Source: CAMEGH01 sp964513905
Lineage (GTDB): Bacteria; Patescibacteriota; Saccharimonadia; Saccharimonadales; Saccharimonadaceae
Direction of reading: 5' to 3'
Length of the DNA stretch: 17,205 nt
Assembly (NCBI GenBank): GCA_964513905.1
Contig: CAZENS010000014.1
Span: forward strand, 1 to 17,205
The notes under the pieces were generated by a model. That model was not told the origin of the DNA. It ran no database searches and saw only the letters and a list, made by a program, of their open reading frames with translations. A program made the translations under genes and the position numbers. This document shows, in pieces, positions 1 to 7,243 of this stretch (the stretch's first letter is position 1; every line of letters starts with the position of its first letter).

Positions 1-930
1 CGCGGACCTTGGGCGGGGCCTTTAGTGGTAGGCGCTGTGGTATTGGGCGGTGCAGAAATTGAGGGGCTGACCGATAGTAAAAAGCTGACTAAAAAAAAGC
101 GAGAAGTGATAGACGTACAAGTGCGTAATTGTGCTCTGGGGTATGGTTTGGGGTGGGTGAGCGCCGATGAGCTAGACAGTATTGGTATGTCGGCCGCTTT
201 GCGCATAGCTACAATTCGGGCGGTTACTAGTATTAGCTGCCGTTACGATGAGATTATTATTGATGGAACGGTAAACTTTTTACGAGACACTGGCAAAGGG
301 AAGTATGTTAAAACAATGGCTAAAGCCGATCTGCTGATTCCAAGTGTTAGTGCTGCGTCGGTTGTTGCTAAGGTGGCGCGAGATCGTTATATGACAAAGC
401 TATCCGAGCAGTATTCAGAATATGGTTTTGCTACAAATGCTGGCTACGGTACTGCAAAACATCGACAGGCGATTGAAGGATATGGTGTTACGCCAGAGCA
501 TCGACTTAGTTTTGCCCCTCTGCGTAAGTACAAAAAAACCGACAATGAATCTGTTCAGGAAAATATTACTGACAATCTTCAAGCCACGACAAAAGTGATT
601 GGCGATGCCGCTGAGGAGAAGGTGGCAGAGTACCTTGTGGAGTCTAGTCACGCTATTATTGCGCGCAATTGGAAAACTCGATACTGCGAGATTGATATTA
701 TCTCGGTAAAGAACGGGGTCGTTTATTTTACAGAAGTAAAGTATAGACGCTCGAAACAGCATGGCGACGGTATAGCTGCGATAAATCCCAAAAAGCAAAA
801 GCAGATGAGGTTTGCAGCTGAGCTATATATTGCAAGCCACCCCCAGCTTAAAGAGCTTGATCAGAGGCTGGCAGTGGCGAGCGTGAGTGGCGAAGGCTTT
901 TCTATCGACGCTTTATTCGATATTTTCTAG
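1..930 (+). CDS. rnhB: RNase HII fused to a YraN/UPF0102 domain (5' partial)
   Basis: RNase HII cuts the RNA strand of RNA-DNA hybrids and removes single ribonucleotides from DNA; YraN proteins are small PD-(D/E)XK-like nuclease-fold proteins of unclear role. The frame is open from base 1 and begins RGPWAGPLV, the conserved N-terminal RNase HII motif, so only a short N-terminus including the DE catalytic pair lies outside. Further RNase HII marks are IIIDGTVNF (third acidic residue), SVSAASVVAKVARDR (fourth Asp), GYGTAKHRQAI and PEHRLSFAPLRKY. After a short polar linker, the last ~110 residues match YraN: GDAAEEKVAEYL, RNW, CEIDIIS (usually GEIDLI) and FTEVKYRRS. The two families are often neighbours in bacteria; here one uninterrupted frame joins them. 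Its TAG stop lies inside the convergent aminopeptidase gene (18-base overlap). No terminator is visible. Confidence 0.93.
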   Translation, partial: RGPWAGPLVVGAVVLGGAEIEGLTDSKKLTKKKREVIDVQVRNCALGYGLGWVSADELDSIGMSAALRIATIRAVTSISCRYDEIIIDGTVNFLRDTGKGKYVKTMAKADLLIPSVSAASVVAKVARDRYMTKLSEQYSEYGFATNAGYGTAKHRQAIEGYGVTPEHRLSFAPLRKYKKTDNESVQENITDNLQATTKVIGDAAEEKVAEYLVESSHAIIARNWKTRYCEIDIISVKNGVVYFTEVKYRRSKQHGDGIAAINPKKQKQMRFAAELYIASHPQLKELDQRLAVASVSGEGFSIDALFDIF

Positions 931-3432
931 CGCTTTTGCAATAAGCTCAGCGTCACGTTCAATCTGCTCAATTCTTCCTTCGATTTCGCCCTCTCCGATA
1001 GTAATAACCCGGTTAAGGCTTTGATTCTTCTTGTGCGGTGCAAAGAAAGCCCTGTATTCTTCCAGCTCATGTTTTGTTCGCAGGGCATTGGCGGCGTAGC
1101 GCGGGAAGTAGTCAAGGCTTTTGTCGCCACTAAACTGGCGATCGATCCATTGCCAGTTGTCTTGCATCCATTGCCATACGGTTGCTCGAGCGTATTTATT
1201 GCGTATTAGGTAGGCGAACCAGCGAAATACGTCTTGAGGACGAACTGTTTTTGCATCTTGCATTGCATCGAGTGCTACAGAGATATCGGCAGGTTTTTTG
1301 GTGCTCGTTAATCCTGAGGCAATATCGCCATGAATATCACCATTTACTTCTTTTGCGTAGCGTTGAAGAAGCTTTGAGAATACGGCGCTATCTTCGTCGA
1401 AGAATTTTATTTCGTTCGCAATCAAGCTTGTGCGCAGCTCCGGATCTTGTTTTTCAAGAGTCTGCTCGTTAAAACGTTTATGCGCTTCGGCAACAATTTG
1501 CTCATCTTCACTATACAGTAGTAAGCCAATAATAATTGCACGAAGCGTCGTGTCGTTTTCTGGTTCGTTCGGTTTTTTATCCCAACCAAGTCGTTCGAAT
1601 TGTAAAGTTGCCATATCTGCAACAAATGATCGAAGTCTTCGTTCGCTCGCTTCATCTCCTTCAATGATTCGTCGTAATTCGGCGATTGCCAGTGCAATCA
1701 TACTCCAGACAGACTCGTTTGATTCGTTCTTGTAGGCGGCAATTAGCGGAAGCAGCTCTGCTGCAGATATGAGCCCAGCTTTTGCTAGAAGTGTTTGTTC
1801 GTGCAGAATTTGCAATCGAGTGATCTCGTCGGCTACTCCTTCGGTAATCTGGCTAATAATTCGCAACAGTTGGTCGGGTTGGTAGCGGGTAATAAAGTGT
1901 GCGGTATCGCCCTTGTTAAGTTGGAAAACAGCGGGTGTATCAACGGTTATTGTTTTTTGATCAAATAAACGAGGGAGATTTTTGTCTGTTGCATTAAGCG
2001 GAATCGGCCATATTCGATCCTGATCCTCGTGAGGGCCAATAAAGAATTGTTGCTGCTCTAAGATTGCAGCCTCACCGCGAGGGATTACGCTTACGACTGG
2101 AAACCCTGGTTGGGCGATCCAGCTAGTCATAAGGCTCGCGATATCTTCATTGCTGGTAGTCGATAGCTCTTCCCAAAGATCCTTTCCTGCAGTGTTCCTA
2201 TAGGCGTGTTTTTTAAAGTAGTTTTTTAAGCCTTTTTTGAAGTTATCGTGGCCAATGTAGTGTTGTAGCATTCGCAAGAGTCGTGCACCTTTAGCGTAGA
2301 CAATTGCCCCGTCGAATAGCGTGCTGATTTCATCTGGGTGCGTAACTGGAACATGAACAGATTGAACGCCATCAAGCGCATCTCTTCGTAGTGCCATAAC
2401 GGATTCGTTGCTCGCAAAATCGTGCCAAATATTCCATTTTGGATAGAGGGCGTCGACGGCAATGTACTCCATGAGCGTTGCAAAACTCTCATTCAGCCAT
2501 AGGTCGTCCCACCACTGCATCGTAACGAGGTTGCCAAACCATTGGTGGCTCAGCTCATGCGCAATAACGGTAGCAATGTACCTACGTGCGCCTATGCTGG
2601 TATTGTGATCGGCAAGTAGGGCGGTTTCTCGGTAGGTAATTAGTCCCCAATTTTCCATTGCGCCGCTACTAAAATCTGGCAATGCCACGTGGTCACATTT
2701 TGGTAGCGGGTAGTCGATGCCAAAATATTCGTTATAAAATTCAATCGTACGAACGCTCGTATCGAGTGCGAATGAAAGGCTATCGGCTGGATGTGCCTTG
2801 GTGGACCATACGTTTACCTCTACGCCATCTTTTGTGGTTGCGGTTGATTTTTGCAAATCTCCAACAACCCAGGCTAAAAGATAGCTACTCATTTTTGGAG
2901 TTGTTTCAAATTTTGTAACAAGGCCTTCCTGTTCGGTGCGTTGCCATTCTATGGGCATATTTCCAAGCACTGTAACATTATCTTCGGTTGTAAGTGTAAG
3001 GTCAAAGGTTGCTTTCGCTGAAGGTTCATCGATACAAGGAAATACCTCTCGTGCATGGTGGCTTTCAAATTGAGTAGCGAGAAGTTCCTGCTTTTTACCG
3101 TCTACTTCAAAATAGCAAGGGTATAGTCCGTGCATACTGTCGGTAATTGCGCCAGTAAATTGAAGTGTAATAATGTGATCGCCTGGTAGTAGAAGATCGT
3201 TCTTTAGATGTAGCTCGTCGTGGTCGCTGATGCCAAAATCAGCAGCTTTTCCGTCGATTGTTGCCGAGGTTATTTCTAAATCTTTTGAATGTAACGCTAG
3301 ATAGTCACCGCCATTGAAGGTGCCAGAAATCGTAGTTGTGCCAAAAAAGCTACGACGTTCTCGCTCGAGGGTGAGGGAAATATCGTAATTGTGTGGTGTA
3401 AAGTTATCGTTCAGTTTGGAAAATTGTGTCAT
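913..3432 (-). CDS. pepN: M1 family zinc aminopeptidase (PepN-like)
   Basis: An 839-residue metallo-aminopeptidase that removes N-terminal residues from peptides, presumably in the cytoplasm because no signal peptide or membrane segment is present. The M1 exopeptidase motif GAMEN is at residues 257-261. The zinc site is HELSH (292-296), with the third ligand Glu315 in LWLNESFA. The N-terminal beta-saddle domain (about 1-190) and a long helical C-terminal ERAP1-like domain (about 520-839) give the usual length for the family. The ATG start is chosen because an extended -10 box lies exactly one promoter distance upstream, which would make the mRNA leaderless. It is divergent from the HNH nuclease gene and overlaps the convergent rnhB-yraN stop by 18 bases. 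A role in recycling peptides from ClpC-type proteolysis or from uptake is plausible but inferred. Confidence 0.96.
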   Translation of the reverse strand: MTQFSKLNDNFTPHNYDISLTLERERRSFFGTTTISGTFNGGDYLALHSKDLEITSATIDGKAADFGISDHDELHLKNDLLLPGDHIITLQFTGAITDSMHGLYPCYFEVDGKKQELLATQFESHHAREVFPCIDEPSAKATFDLTLTTEDNVTVLGNMPIEWQRTEQEGLVTKFETTPKMSSYLLAWVVGDLQKSTATTKDGVEVNVWSTKAHPADSLSFALDTSVRTIEFYNEYFGIDYPLPKCDHVALPDFSSGAMENWGLITYRETALLADHNTSIGARRYIATVIAHELSHQWFGNLVTMQWWDDLWLNESFATLMEYIAVDALYPKWNIWHDFASNESVMALRRDALDGVQSVHVPVTHPDEISTLFDGAIVYAKGARLLRMLQHYIGHDNFKKGLKNYFKKHAYRNTAGKDLWEELSTTSNEDIASLMTSWIAQPGFPVVSVIPRGEAAILEQQQFFIGPHEDQDRIWPIPLNATDKNLPRLFDQKTITVDTPAVFQLNKGDTAHFITRYQPDQLLRIISQITEGVADEITRLQILHEQTLLAKAGLISAAELLPLIAAYKNESNESVWSMIALAIAELRRIIEGDEASERRLRSFVADMATLQFERLGWDKKPNEPENDTTLRAIIIGLLLYSEDEQIVAEAHKRFNEQTLEKQDPELRTSLIANEIKFFDEDSAVFSKLLQRYAKEVNGDIHGDIASGLTSTKKPADISVALDAMQDAKTVRPQDVFRWFAYLIRNKYARATVWQWMQDNWQWIDRQFSGDKSLDYFPRYAANALRTKHELEEYRAFFAPHKKNQSLNRVITIGEGEIEGRIEQIERDAELIAKALENIE

Positions 3433-3438
3433 ATATCT

Positions 3439-3447
3439 ATTGTAGCA
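3439..3447 (-). promoter_or_regulatory. Extended -10 promoter of the M1 aminopeptidase gene
   Basis: Reading the minus strand, TGC-TACAAT forms an extended -10 element. The last T pairs with position 3439 and the ATG begins at 3432, so the expected start of transcription (7 bases on) is the A of the start codon. No Shine-Dalgarno sequence would be transcribed. The -35 region is weak, which suits an extended -10 promoter. Confidence 0.6.
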
Positions 3448-3457
3448 AGGATTACGA

Positions 3458-3463
3458 TATACT
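3458..3463 (+). promoter_or_regulatory. -10 box of the HNH nuclease gene
   Basis: TATACT ends six bases before the ATG at 3470, so the predicted transcription start is the start codon itself. The GAAGGA next to the ATG resembles a ribosome binding site but has zero spacing and would be the untranscribed discriminator. No good -35 box is visible. Confidence 0.5.
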
Positions 3464-3469
3464 GAAGGA

Positions 3470-4168
3470 ATGGGCGCTTCGGGTAAAAGAAACTATAAGG
3501 CACGACGCTTAGTTGCGGCGTTGCTGGTGGCTATTGTTTCAGTATCGGGAATGATTGTTGAGCTAATAAAACAGCAGCCGATTAACACAAGTAACCCGAC
3601 AGTAAAAACGCAGAAAAGTACAAAGAGCGAGGCTACGCAGGCGCTTGAATCGATTGAGGTAAAGGGGCGGGCGCCAAAAACTGGCTATAAGCGAATTAAT
3701 TTTGGCAATGGCTGGATGAGGGGACTGAATGGATGTGATACTCGGAATGTTATTTTAAAGAGAGACTTAACTGATGTTCGTATAAACGAAAAGTGCAAGG
3801 TGCTGAGCGGTGTTCTTGCAGATCCGTATACAGGTAAAACAGTCCAATTTATAAGAGGTGAAGCTACAAGCGATGATGTGCAGATTGATCATGTGGTTTC
3901 GTTAAGCAATGCATGGCAAACCGGAGCGCAACTATTGCCACCAGAGAAACGCCTTGAGCTTGCGAATGATCCGCTGAATCTATTGGCGGTTGATGGCTCG
4001 GCGAATCAGCAGAAGGGTGATGGCGATGCTGCAACGTGGCTACCTTCAAATAGGTCATATCGGTGTGCGTACGTAACTCGGCAAATAAATGTTAAGAAAA
4101 AATATAAACTTTGGATAACACCTCCAGAGAAGTCGGCAATGCAAAGAGTACTCAGTCAGTGTATGTAA
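3470..4168 (+). CDS. Membrane-anchored or exported HNH nuclease, DUF1524/GmrSD C-terminal type
   Basis: A 232-residue protein with a basic N-terminus, one hydrophobic segment (about 13-33; signal peptide or anchor), a Ser/Thr/Lys-rich linker (36-70) and a C-terminal HNH nuclease domain. The domain shows DPYTGK (118-123), IDHVVSLSNAW with the Asp140-His141 pair, NDPLNLLAVDG and SANQQKGD containing the conserved Asn and Asp, then TWLPSNRSYRCAYV. This is the pattern of secreted DUF1524 HNH endonucleases. Four cysteines (89, 109, 199, 231), all outside the membrane segment, could form two disulfides, as expected for an exported enzyme. Probable role is extracellular or surface DNA cleavage, for nutrient scavenging or DNA uptake in an organism lacking nucleotide synthesis; that role is inference. 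It stands alone on the plus strand and is divergent from pepN. Confidence 0.88.
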   Translation: MGASGKRNYKARRLVAALLVAIVSVSGMIVELIKQQPINTSNPTVKTQKSTKSEATQALESIEVKGRAPKTGYKRINFGNGWMRGLNGCDTRNVILKRDLTDVRINEKCKVLSGVLADPYTGKTVQFIRGEATSDDVQIDHVVSLSNAWQTGAQLLPPEKRLELANDPLNLLAVDGSANQQKGDGDAATWLPSNRSYRCAYVTRQINVKKKYKLWITPPEKSAMQRVLSQCM

Positions 4169-4197
4169 AAAGAGAAAACCCCGCTGCGTGCGGGGTT
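4168..4197 (-). terminator. Rho-independent terminator of the 229-residue orphan gene
   Basis: A perfect 8-bp stem (AACCCCGC at 4177-4184, GCGGGGTT at 4190-4197) with a 5-base loop. Read on the minus strand, it is followed by a T-rich run (TTTTCTCTTTTT). On the plus strand no T-run follows directly, so it mainly serves the minus-strand gene at 4219-4908, although the stem could also protect the 3' end of the HNH nuclease mRNA. Confidence 0.8.
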
Positions 4198-4218
4198 GCG
4201 CTCCTTTCTGGTAGGGTG

Positions 4219-4908
4219 TTAGGCTAGTCGGTTGATGTAGCCCATATAGTTCTGCACTCCGTGTGGAGTGAACGGGGCCCTCTTGTAGTAGAGCTCTCCG
4301 TTGACAATGACGATGTGTCCGTGTCCTGGGCCGAATGGCTCGTTGCGTGCTATTCCTCCTCCGTAGAAGATTTGAATCTTTTCTTCATGTCCGGATTCAA
4401 CTTCGATGCGCATCGACGCAAGGCAGCCGGTCGGCACGCCATATCGTTGAGCCATCTTTTGGTAGTAGGAACTGTTGCTAACGATTTTTGTGCGACGACG
4501 CCAGCGATGGAGATATTCAACATTCGAACAGGATGCCGAGACATCTTCCTCGTTGCAGGGACGCATAGATGCAATCGCCGCATGTCTCAGAATCCATTCG
4601 ATGCGCTGGTTGATTATCAGCGCGGCATCAAGATCTTCAATCGCACGGTAGTCGGTCGAAGGTTGCTTCACTTCCTTTCGAATGGTATTCGTGATTCGAT
4701 CATTTTCTTGTCGAATCTTTTTCACATCAGGTGGTAGCTTGTTCGGTCGGTGACGATCGAAGTCGTGCTGATCGTTCCACTCAAACCTGCCTTTCTCATC
4801 ATTATATCGACGCAGATCGTCCCGTATCTTGTCTGCTCGCCACTTAGAGCGACGAGTTTTCGGTTTTGGTGCGTACGGTTTGCTCGGACGAAGGTCAGTG
4901 CTTTCCAT
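4219..4908 (-). CDS. Protein of unknown function (orphan cassette gene)
   Basis: I do not recognise this 229-residue protein. It is soluble (no signal peptide or membrane segment). It has a strongly basic, Pro-containing N-terminus (about 5-40), a charged helical middle (about 60-110), two nearby cysteines (CNEEDVSASC), and a C-terminal region that looks like a small beta-rich domain with FYGGGIARNEPFGPGHGHI followed by VIVNGELYYKRAPFTPHG. It has its own strong promoter, a dyad at the start of the transcript and its own terminator, so it is a complete single-gene unit. A GAGGA sequence precedes the ATG by about 3 bases. Base composition differs from its neighbours: 4261-4320 is 55% G+C by hand count, against 38% in a clpC line (8461-8520). 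This suggests later acquisition. The minus-strand reading is supported by promoter, terminator and RBS; the opposite-strand frame lacks these. Confidence 0.72.
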   Translation of the reverse strand: MESTDLRPSKPYAPKPKTRRSKWRADKIRDDLRRYNDEKGRFEWNDQHDFDRHRPNKLPPDVKKIRQENDRITNTIRKEVKQPSTDYRAIEDLDAALIINQRIEWILRHAAIASMRPCNEEDVSASCSNVEYLHRWRRRTKIVSNSSYYQKMAQRYGVPTGCLASMRIEVESGHEEKIQIFYGGGIARNEPFGPGHGHIVIVNGELYYKRAPFTPHGVQNYMGYINRLA

Positions 4909-4939
4909 AGGTCCTCTTCCAGTTGTAAAAGAGCGTTTT

Positions 4940-4955
4940 TTGCACGGGCGTGCAA
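4940..4955. promoter_or_regulatory. Perfect dyad at +2 to +17 of the orphan gene (operator or 5' stem)
   Basis: TTGCACG-GG-CGTGCAA is a perfect inverted repeat beginning one base after the predicted transcription start (about 4956) of the minus-strand gene at 4219-4908. The two-base centre is too tight for a full RNA hairpin, though a 6-bp stem with a 4-base loop could form. It is best read as a DNA operator for a repressor, or otherwise as a 5' stabilising stem. No T-run follows it in the direction of transcription. Confidence 0.55.
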
Positions 4956-4962
4956 TTTATTT

Positions 4963-4991
4963 ATTATAACACCAAGTTAGTCATAAAGCAA
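4963..4991 (-). promoter_or_regulatory. Promoter of the 229-residue orphan gene
   Basis: On the minus strand: TTGCTT (4986-4991), a 17-base spacer, then TATAAT (4963-4968) preceded by TG plus one base (extended -10). This is close to the sigma-70 consensus and would start transcription near 4956, giving a leader of about 48 bases. Confidence 0.75.
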
Positions 4992-5002
4992 TATTTCTTA
5001 AA

Positions 5003-6031
5003 CTAGAAGCCTTTGAGGCGCATAATATCTATTGTGTCGTCGGTTGCAATAACATCGGGAGACGGATCAATACATTTTGTAAGGCTGCCCAGAAGAAGTT
5101 CTTTATTAATATTTGAGCCAATAGCTGTAATTACTGTACTCGGCGTTTCTGATTCGGCCCATTCTTCAACATGTTGCGTAAGGTGCTTGCCTACCTTATG
5201 GAAAATTATTTTTTGCTCAAACCCCTTCATGCCGTAATAAATAATTCCCTTCATTCGATACACTTCTACCGGAAGTGTTTGCAAAAATGTGGTGAACTTT
5301 TTTGGGCTGAGCGGATCTTTTGTTGTAAAAGTAGTAGACGAGAATTTACTATGAAGGTGCGTGTGCTGGGTCTCGTTAAGGGCTGCACTTAGCGATAGCT
5401 GTGTCTCTTGGCTCGGTGCTGTGTCAAATAAAATTCGTGAATCGATACTTCCTCGTTCGGCCTGAAGTATCAGCGCCTTCGGAGCAAGAGACGTTACTTC
5501 GCTGACGACATTTTTTATTGTATCAGTTGAGGCTTTGTCGACCTTATTGATTACGATTAGGTCGCTCGAGGCGATGTGATCATTAATTTCGGGATGTTCC
5601 GCTGTAAGATCAGAGAAATTAACAGCGTCTACAATGTACACAACGCCGCTCAGTGAAATATCTTTATTTGGGCTGTAGAGGATAAGTTTTTTTAGGTCGA
5701 TAGGCTCTGCAATGCCACTCGCCTCAATGATAATCACATCTGTTGTTGATTCAGAGTCGGTGAATAGCTGTAGTGATTTTTCTAGGTCGCCATCGCCTAC
5801 TTGGCAGCAAATACAGCCACCTGAAAGCTCCATTGTATTTTCGGTTTGCTTGCTTACAAGGAGGGAGTCGATATTTACTTCACCAAAATCATTTACAATT
5901 ACGCCGATTTTTCTGCCATTATTATTGCGTAGCAGATGGTTAAGCACAGTGGTTTTGCCAGAACCGAGAAATCCAGCCAGGATTATTACTGGAATGGGTT
6001 GTGTTGTAGTATTTTTTATTTGTTGACTCAT
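5003..6031 (-). CDS. COG0523/CobW-family GTPase, probable metallochaperone
   Basis: A 342-residue G3E P-loop GTPase. Visible motifs are Walker A GFLGSGKTT (20-28), NDFGEVNID (47-55), the metal-binding CxCC motif in SGGCICC (Cys73, Cys75, Cys76), EASG (103-106) and the guanine-specificity NKVD (162-165). A short His cluster HTHLH (223-227) lies between the GTPase part and the C-terminal CobW_C domain, which includes VYRMKGIIYY. Known relatives deliver zinc or other metals to client enzymes (ZNG1, YeiR, ZigA) or act in cobalamin or nitrile hydratase biogenesis; no cobalamin gene is nearby, so zinc handling is the likelier role. The neighbouring M1 aminopeptidase and RadA zinc finger are possible zinc users, but no link is shown. 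A -10 box lies 8 bases upstream of the ATG, so the mRNA is nearly leaderless. No terminator is visible before the orphan-gene promoter downstream. Confidence 0.92.
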   Translation of the reverse strand: MSQQIKNTTTQPIPVIILAGFLGSGKTTVLNHLLRNNNGRKIGVIVNDFGEVNIDSLLVSKQTENTMELSGGCICCQVGDGDLEKSLQLFTDSESTTDVIIIEASGIAEPIDLKKLILYSPNKDISLSGVVYIVDAVNFSDLTAEHPEINDHIASSDLIVINKVDKASTDTIKNVVSEVTSLAPKALILQAERGSIDSRILFDTAPSQETQLSLSAALNETQHTHLHSKFSSTTFTTKDPLSPKKFTTFLQTLPVEVYRMKGIIYYGMKGFEQKIIFHKVGKHLTQHVEEWAESETPSTVITAIGSNINKELLLGSLTKCIDPSPDVIATDDTIDIMRLKGF

Positions 6032-6039
6032 ATCTTTTT

Positions 6040-6045
6040 AGTATA
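6040..6045 (-). promoter_or_regulatory. -10 box of the COG0523 GTPase gene
   Basis: TATACT on the minus strand, 8 bases before the ATG at 6031; the transcript would have a leader of about 0-2 bases. No convincing -35 box or Shine-Dalgarno sequence is present. Confidence 0.5.
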
Positions 6046-6069
6046 ACGCAAGAGTACGCCCTTTACGAT

Positions 6070-6098
6070 TTGCAAAAAAAATATAAATAGCGTACTAT
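6070..6098 (+). promoter_or_regulatory. Promoter of nusA
   Basis: TTGCAA (6070-6075), 17-base spacer, TACTAT (6093-6098); predicted start near 6105, only about four bases before the leader hairpin. An overlapping TATAAA at 6096-6101 would need a 20-base spacer and is less likely. Confidence 0.55.
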
Positions 6099-6108
6099 AA
6101 AAGTAATA

Positions 6109-6132
6109 ACCGGCCGAAAGGTCGGTGTTTTT
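6109..6132 (+). terminator. Terminator-like hairpin in the nusA leader (possible attenuator)
   Basis: ACCGGCC (6109-6115) pairs with GGTCGGT (6120-6126): seven pairs, one of them G-T, closed by a GAAA tetraloop and followed by GTTTTT. This has the form of an intrinsic terminator, yet it sits between the nusA promoter and its ribosome binding site (AAGGAG, 6143-6148). The gene upstream is on the other strand, so no other plus-strand transcript needs ending here. It may attenuate nusA, or be a 5' stabilising stem. Confidence 0.6.
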
Positions 6133-6158
6133 CATAAGTAACAAGGAGAACTAAATAG

Positions 6159-7243
6159 ATGGAAGATATCAACCTAAAGCAATTGACGTTGGCTGTACGT
6201 ACAATCGCTGAAGAAAAAAACCTGCCAGAAGAAACCGTCTTAGACGTTATTGAGCAGGCAATTGCAGCCGCTTGGAGGCGAGATAATGGTGAGCGTGAAC
6301 AGAATGTTCGAGCCGAGCTAAATACCGTGAAGGGCACTGCAAAGGTGTTTGTCATTCGTGACGTTGTTGAGGATCCGATTAATGATTTGATCGAGGTTGG
6401 GCTTGATGAAGCGAAAAAGCAAAATCCTGATGCTGAAATCGGCGGTACTGTAGAGGAATCCCACGAGGTAACGCATTTTGGTCGTGTGGCAGCTCAAACA
6501 GCAAAGCAGGTTGTTTTGCAACGTCTACGCGAGGCTGAGCGAGAAGTAGTACTAGAGGAGTTCGAGGATAAAATCGGAACAGTAGTAACTGGCGTTGTTC
6601 AGCGTGTTGAGCCGCGAGTTGTACGAATTGAACTTGGCAAGGCTACTGGTATTTTGCCACAAAGTGAGCAGATTCAGGGCGAGTTTTATAGTGTTGGCGC
6701 CCGTGTAAAGGTATATATAAAAGATATTGAGCGCGAAAATCGTGGTCCGCAGTTGATTTTAAGCCGAGGCAACGAAGCGTTTATCGAGTATCTTTTCCGT
6801 CAAGAAGTGCCAGAGATGGAAGCGGGCGCAGTTGAAATTAAGGGAATTGCACGTGAGGCAGGTCGCCGAACAAAGATTGCTGTAGCAAGTACTGTTCCAG
6901 GCGTTGACGCAGTTGGAACATTTGTTGGTGGCCATGGTACGCGTGTACAGGCGGTGATGAATGAAGTCGGTGATCAAGAAAAAATCGATATCGTGCCGTT
7001 CGATGAGAATATTGATACATATATTCGAAACGCACTTAGCCCCGCTGAGGTATTAACGCTCGATATTAACGAGGCCGAAAAGCGCGTGAAGGTTTTTGTT
7101 GCCGAAGATCAGCAGTCGATTGCTATCGGACGTGGCGGGCAGAATGTACGCCTGGCAAGCCGATTGACAGGATACGAGCTTGACATTGAGTCGAAGAAGC
7201 CAGCTCCTGAAAAGCCACGCCAGAATGTGGAAGATAGTTTATT
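6159..7243 (+). CDS. nusA: Transcription elongation/termination factor NusA (3' end lost in gap)
   Basis: NusA binds RNA polymerase and nascent RNA, and promotes pausing, intrinsic termination and antitermination. The visible 361 residues hold the N-terminal RNA polymerase-binding domain (1 to about 130; VLDVIEQAIAAAWRRDNG), an S1 domain (about 135-205; GTVVTGVVQRVEPRVVRIEL), KH1 (about 215-285, with GGHGTRVQAVMNEV) and KH2 (about 290-345, with AIGRGGQNVRLASRLTGYEL). The KH1 GxxG loop is GGHG, where many NusA proteins have a G-x-R-G form. The core is complete; only a short Lys/Pro-rich tail runs into the N gap. AAGGAG lies 10 bases before the ATG. The usual upstream partner rimP is absent (a divergent COG0523 gene is there) and infB, often downstream, would have to be in the gap or elsewhere. 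Confidence 0.96.

Noticed and set aside
913..3432. Aminopeptidase as a secreted enzyme
   Set aside because: No hydrophobic N-terminal segment; it starts MTQFSKLNDN and goes straight into the M1 N-terminal domain.
4261..4737. 158-codon plus-strand frame opposite the orphan gene
   Set aside because: No ribosome binding site or promoter; the minus-strand frame has promoter, dyad, RBS and terminator.
4995..5015. GCCT-CAA-AGGC stem at the end of the COG0523 gene as a terminator
   Set aside because: Only four base pairs and no T-run after it.
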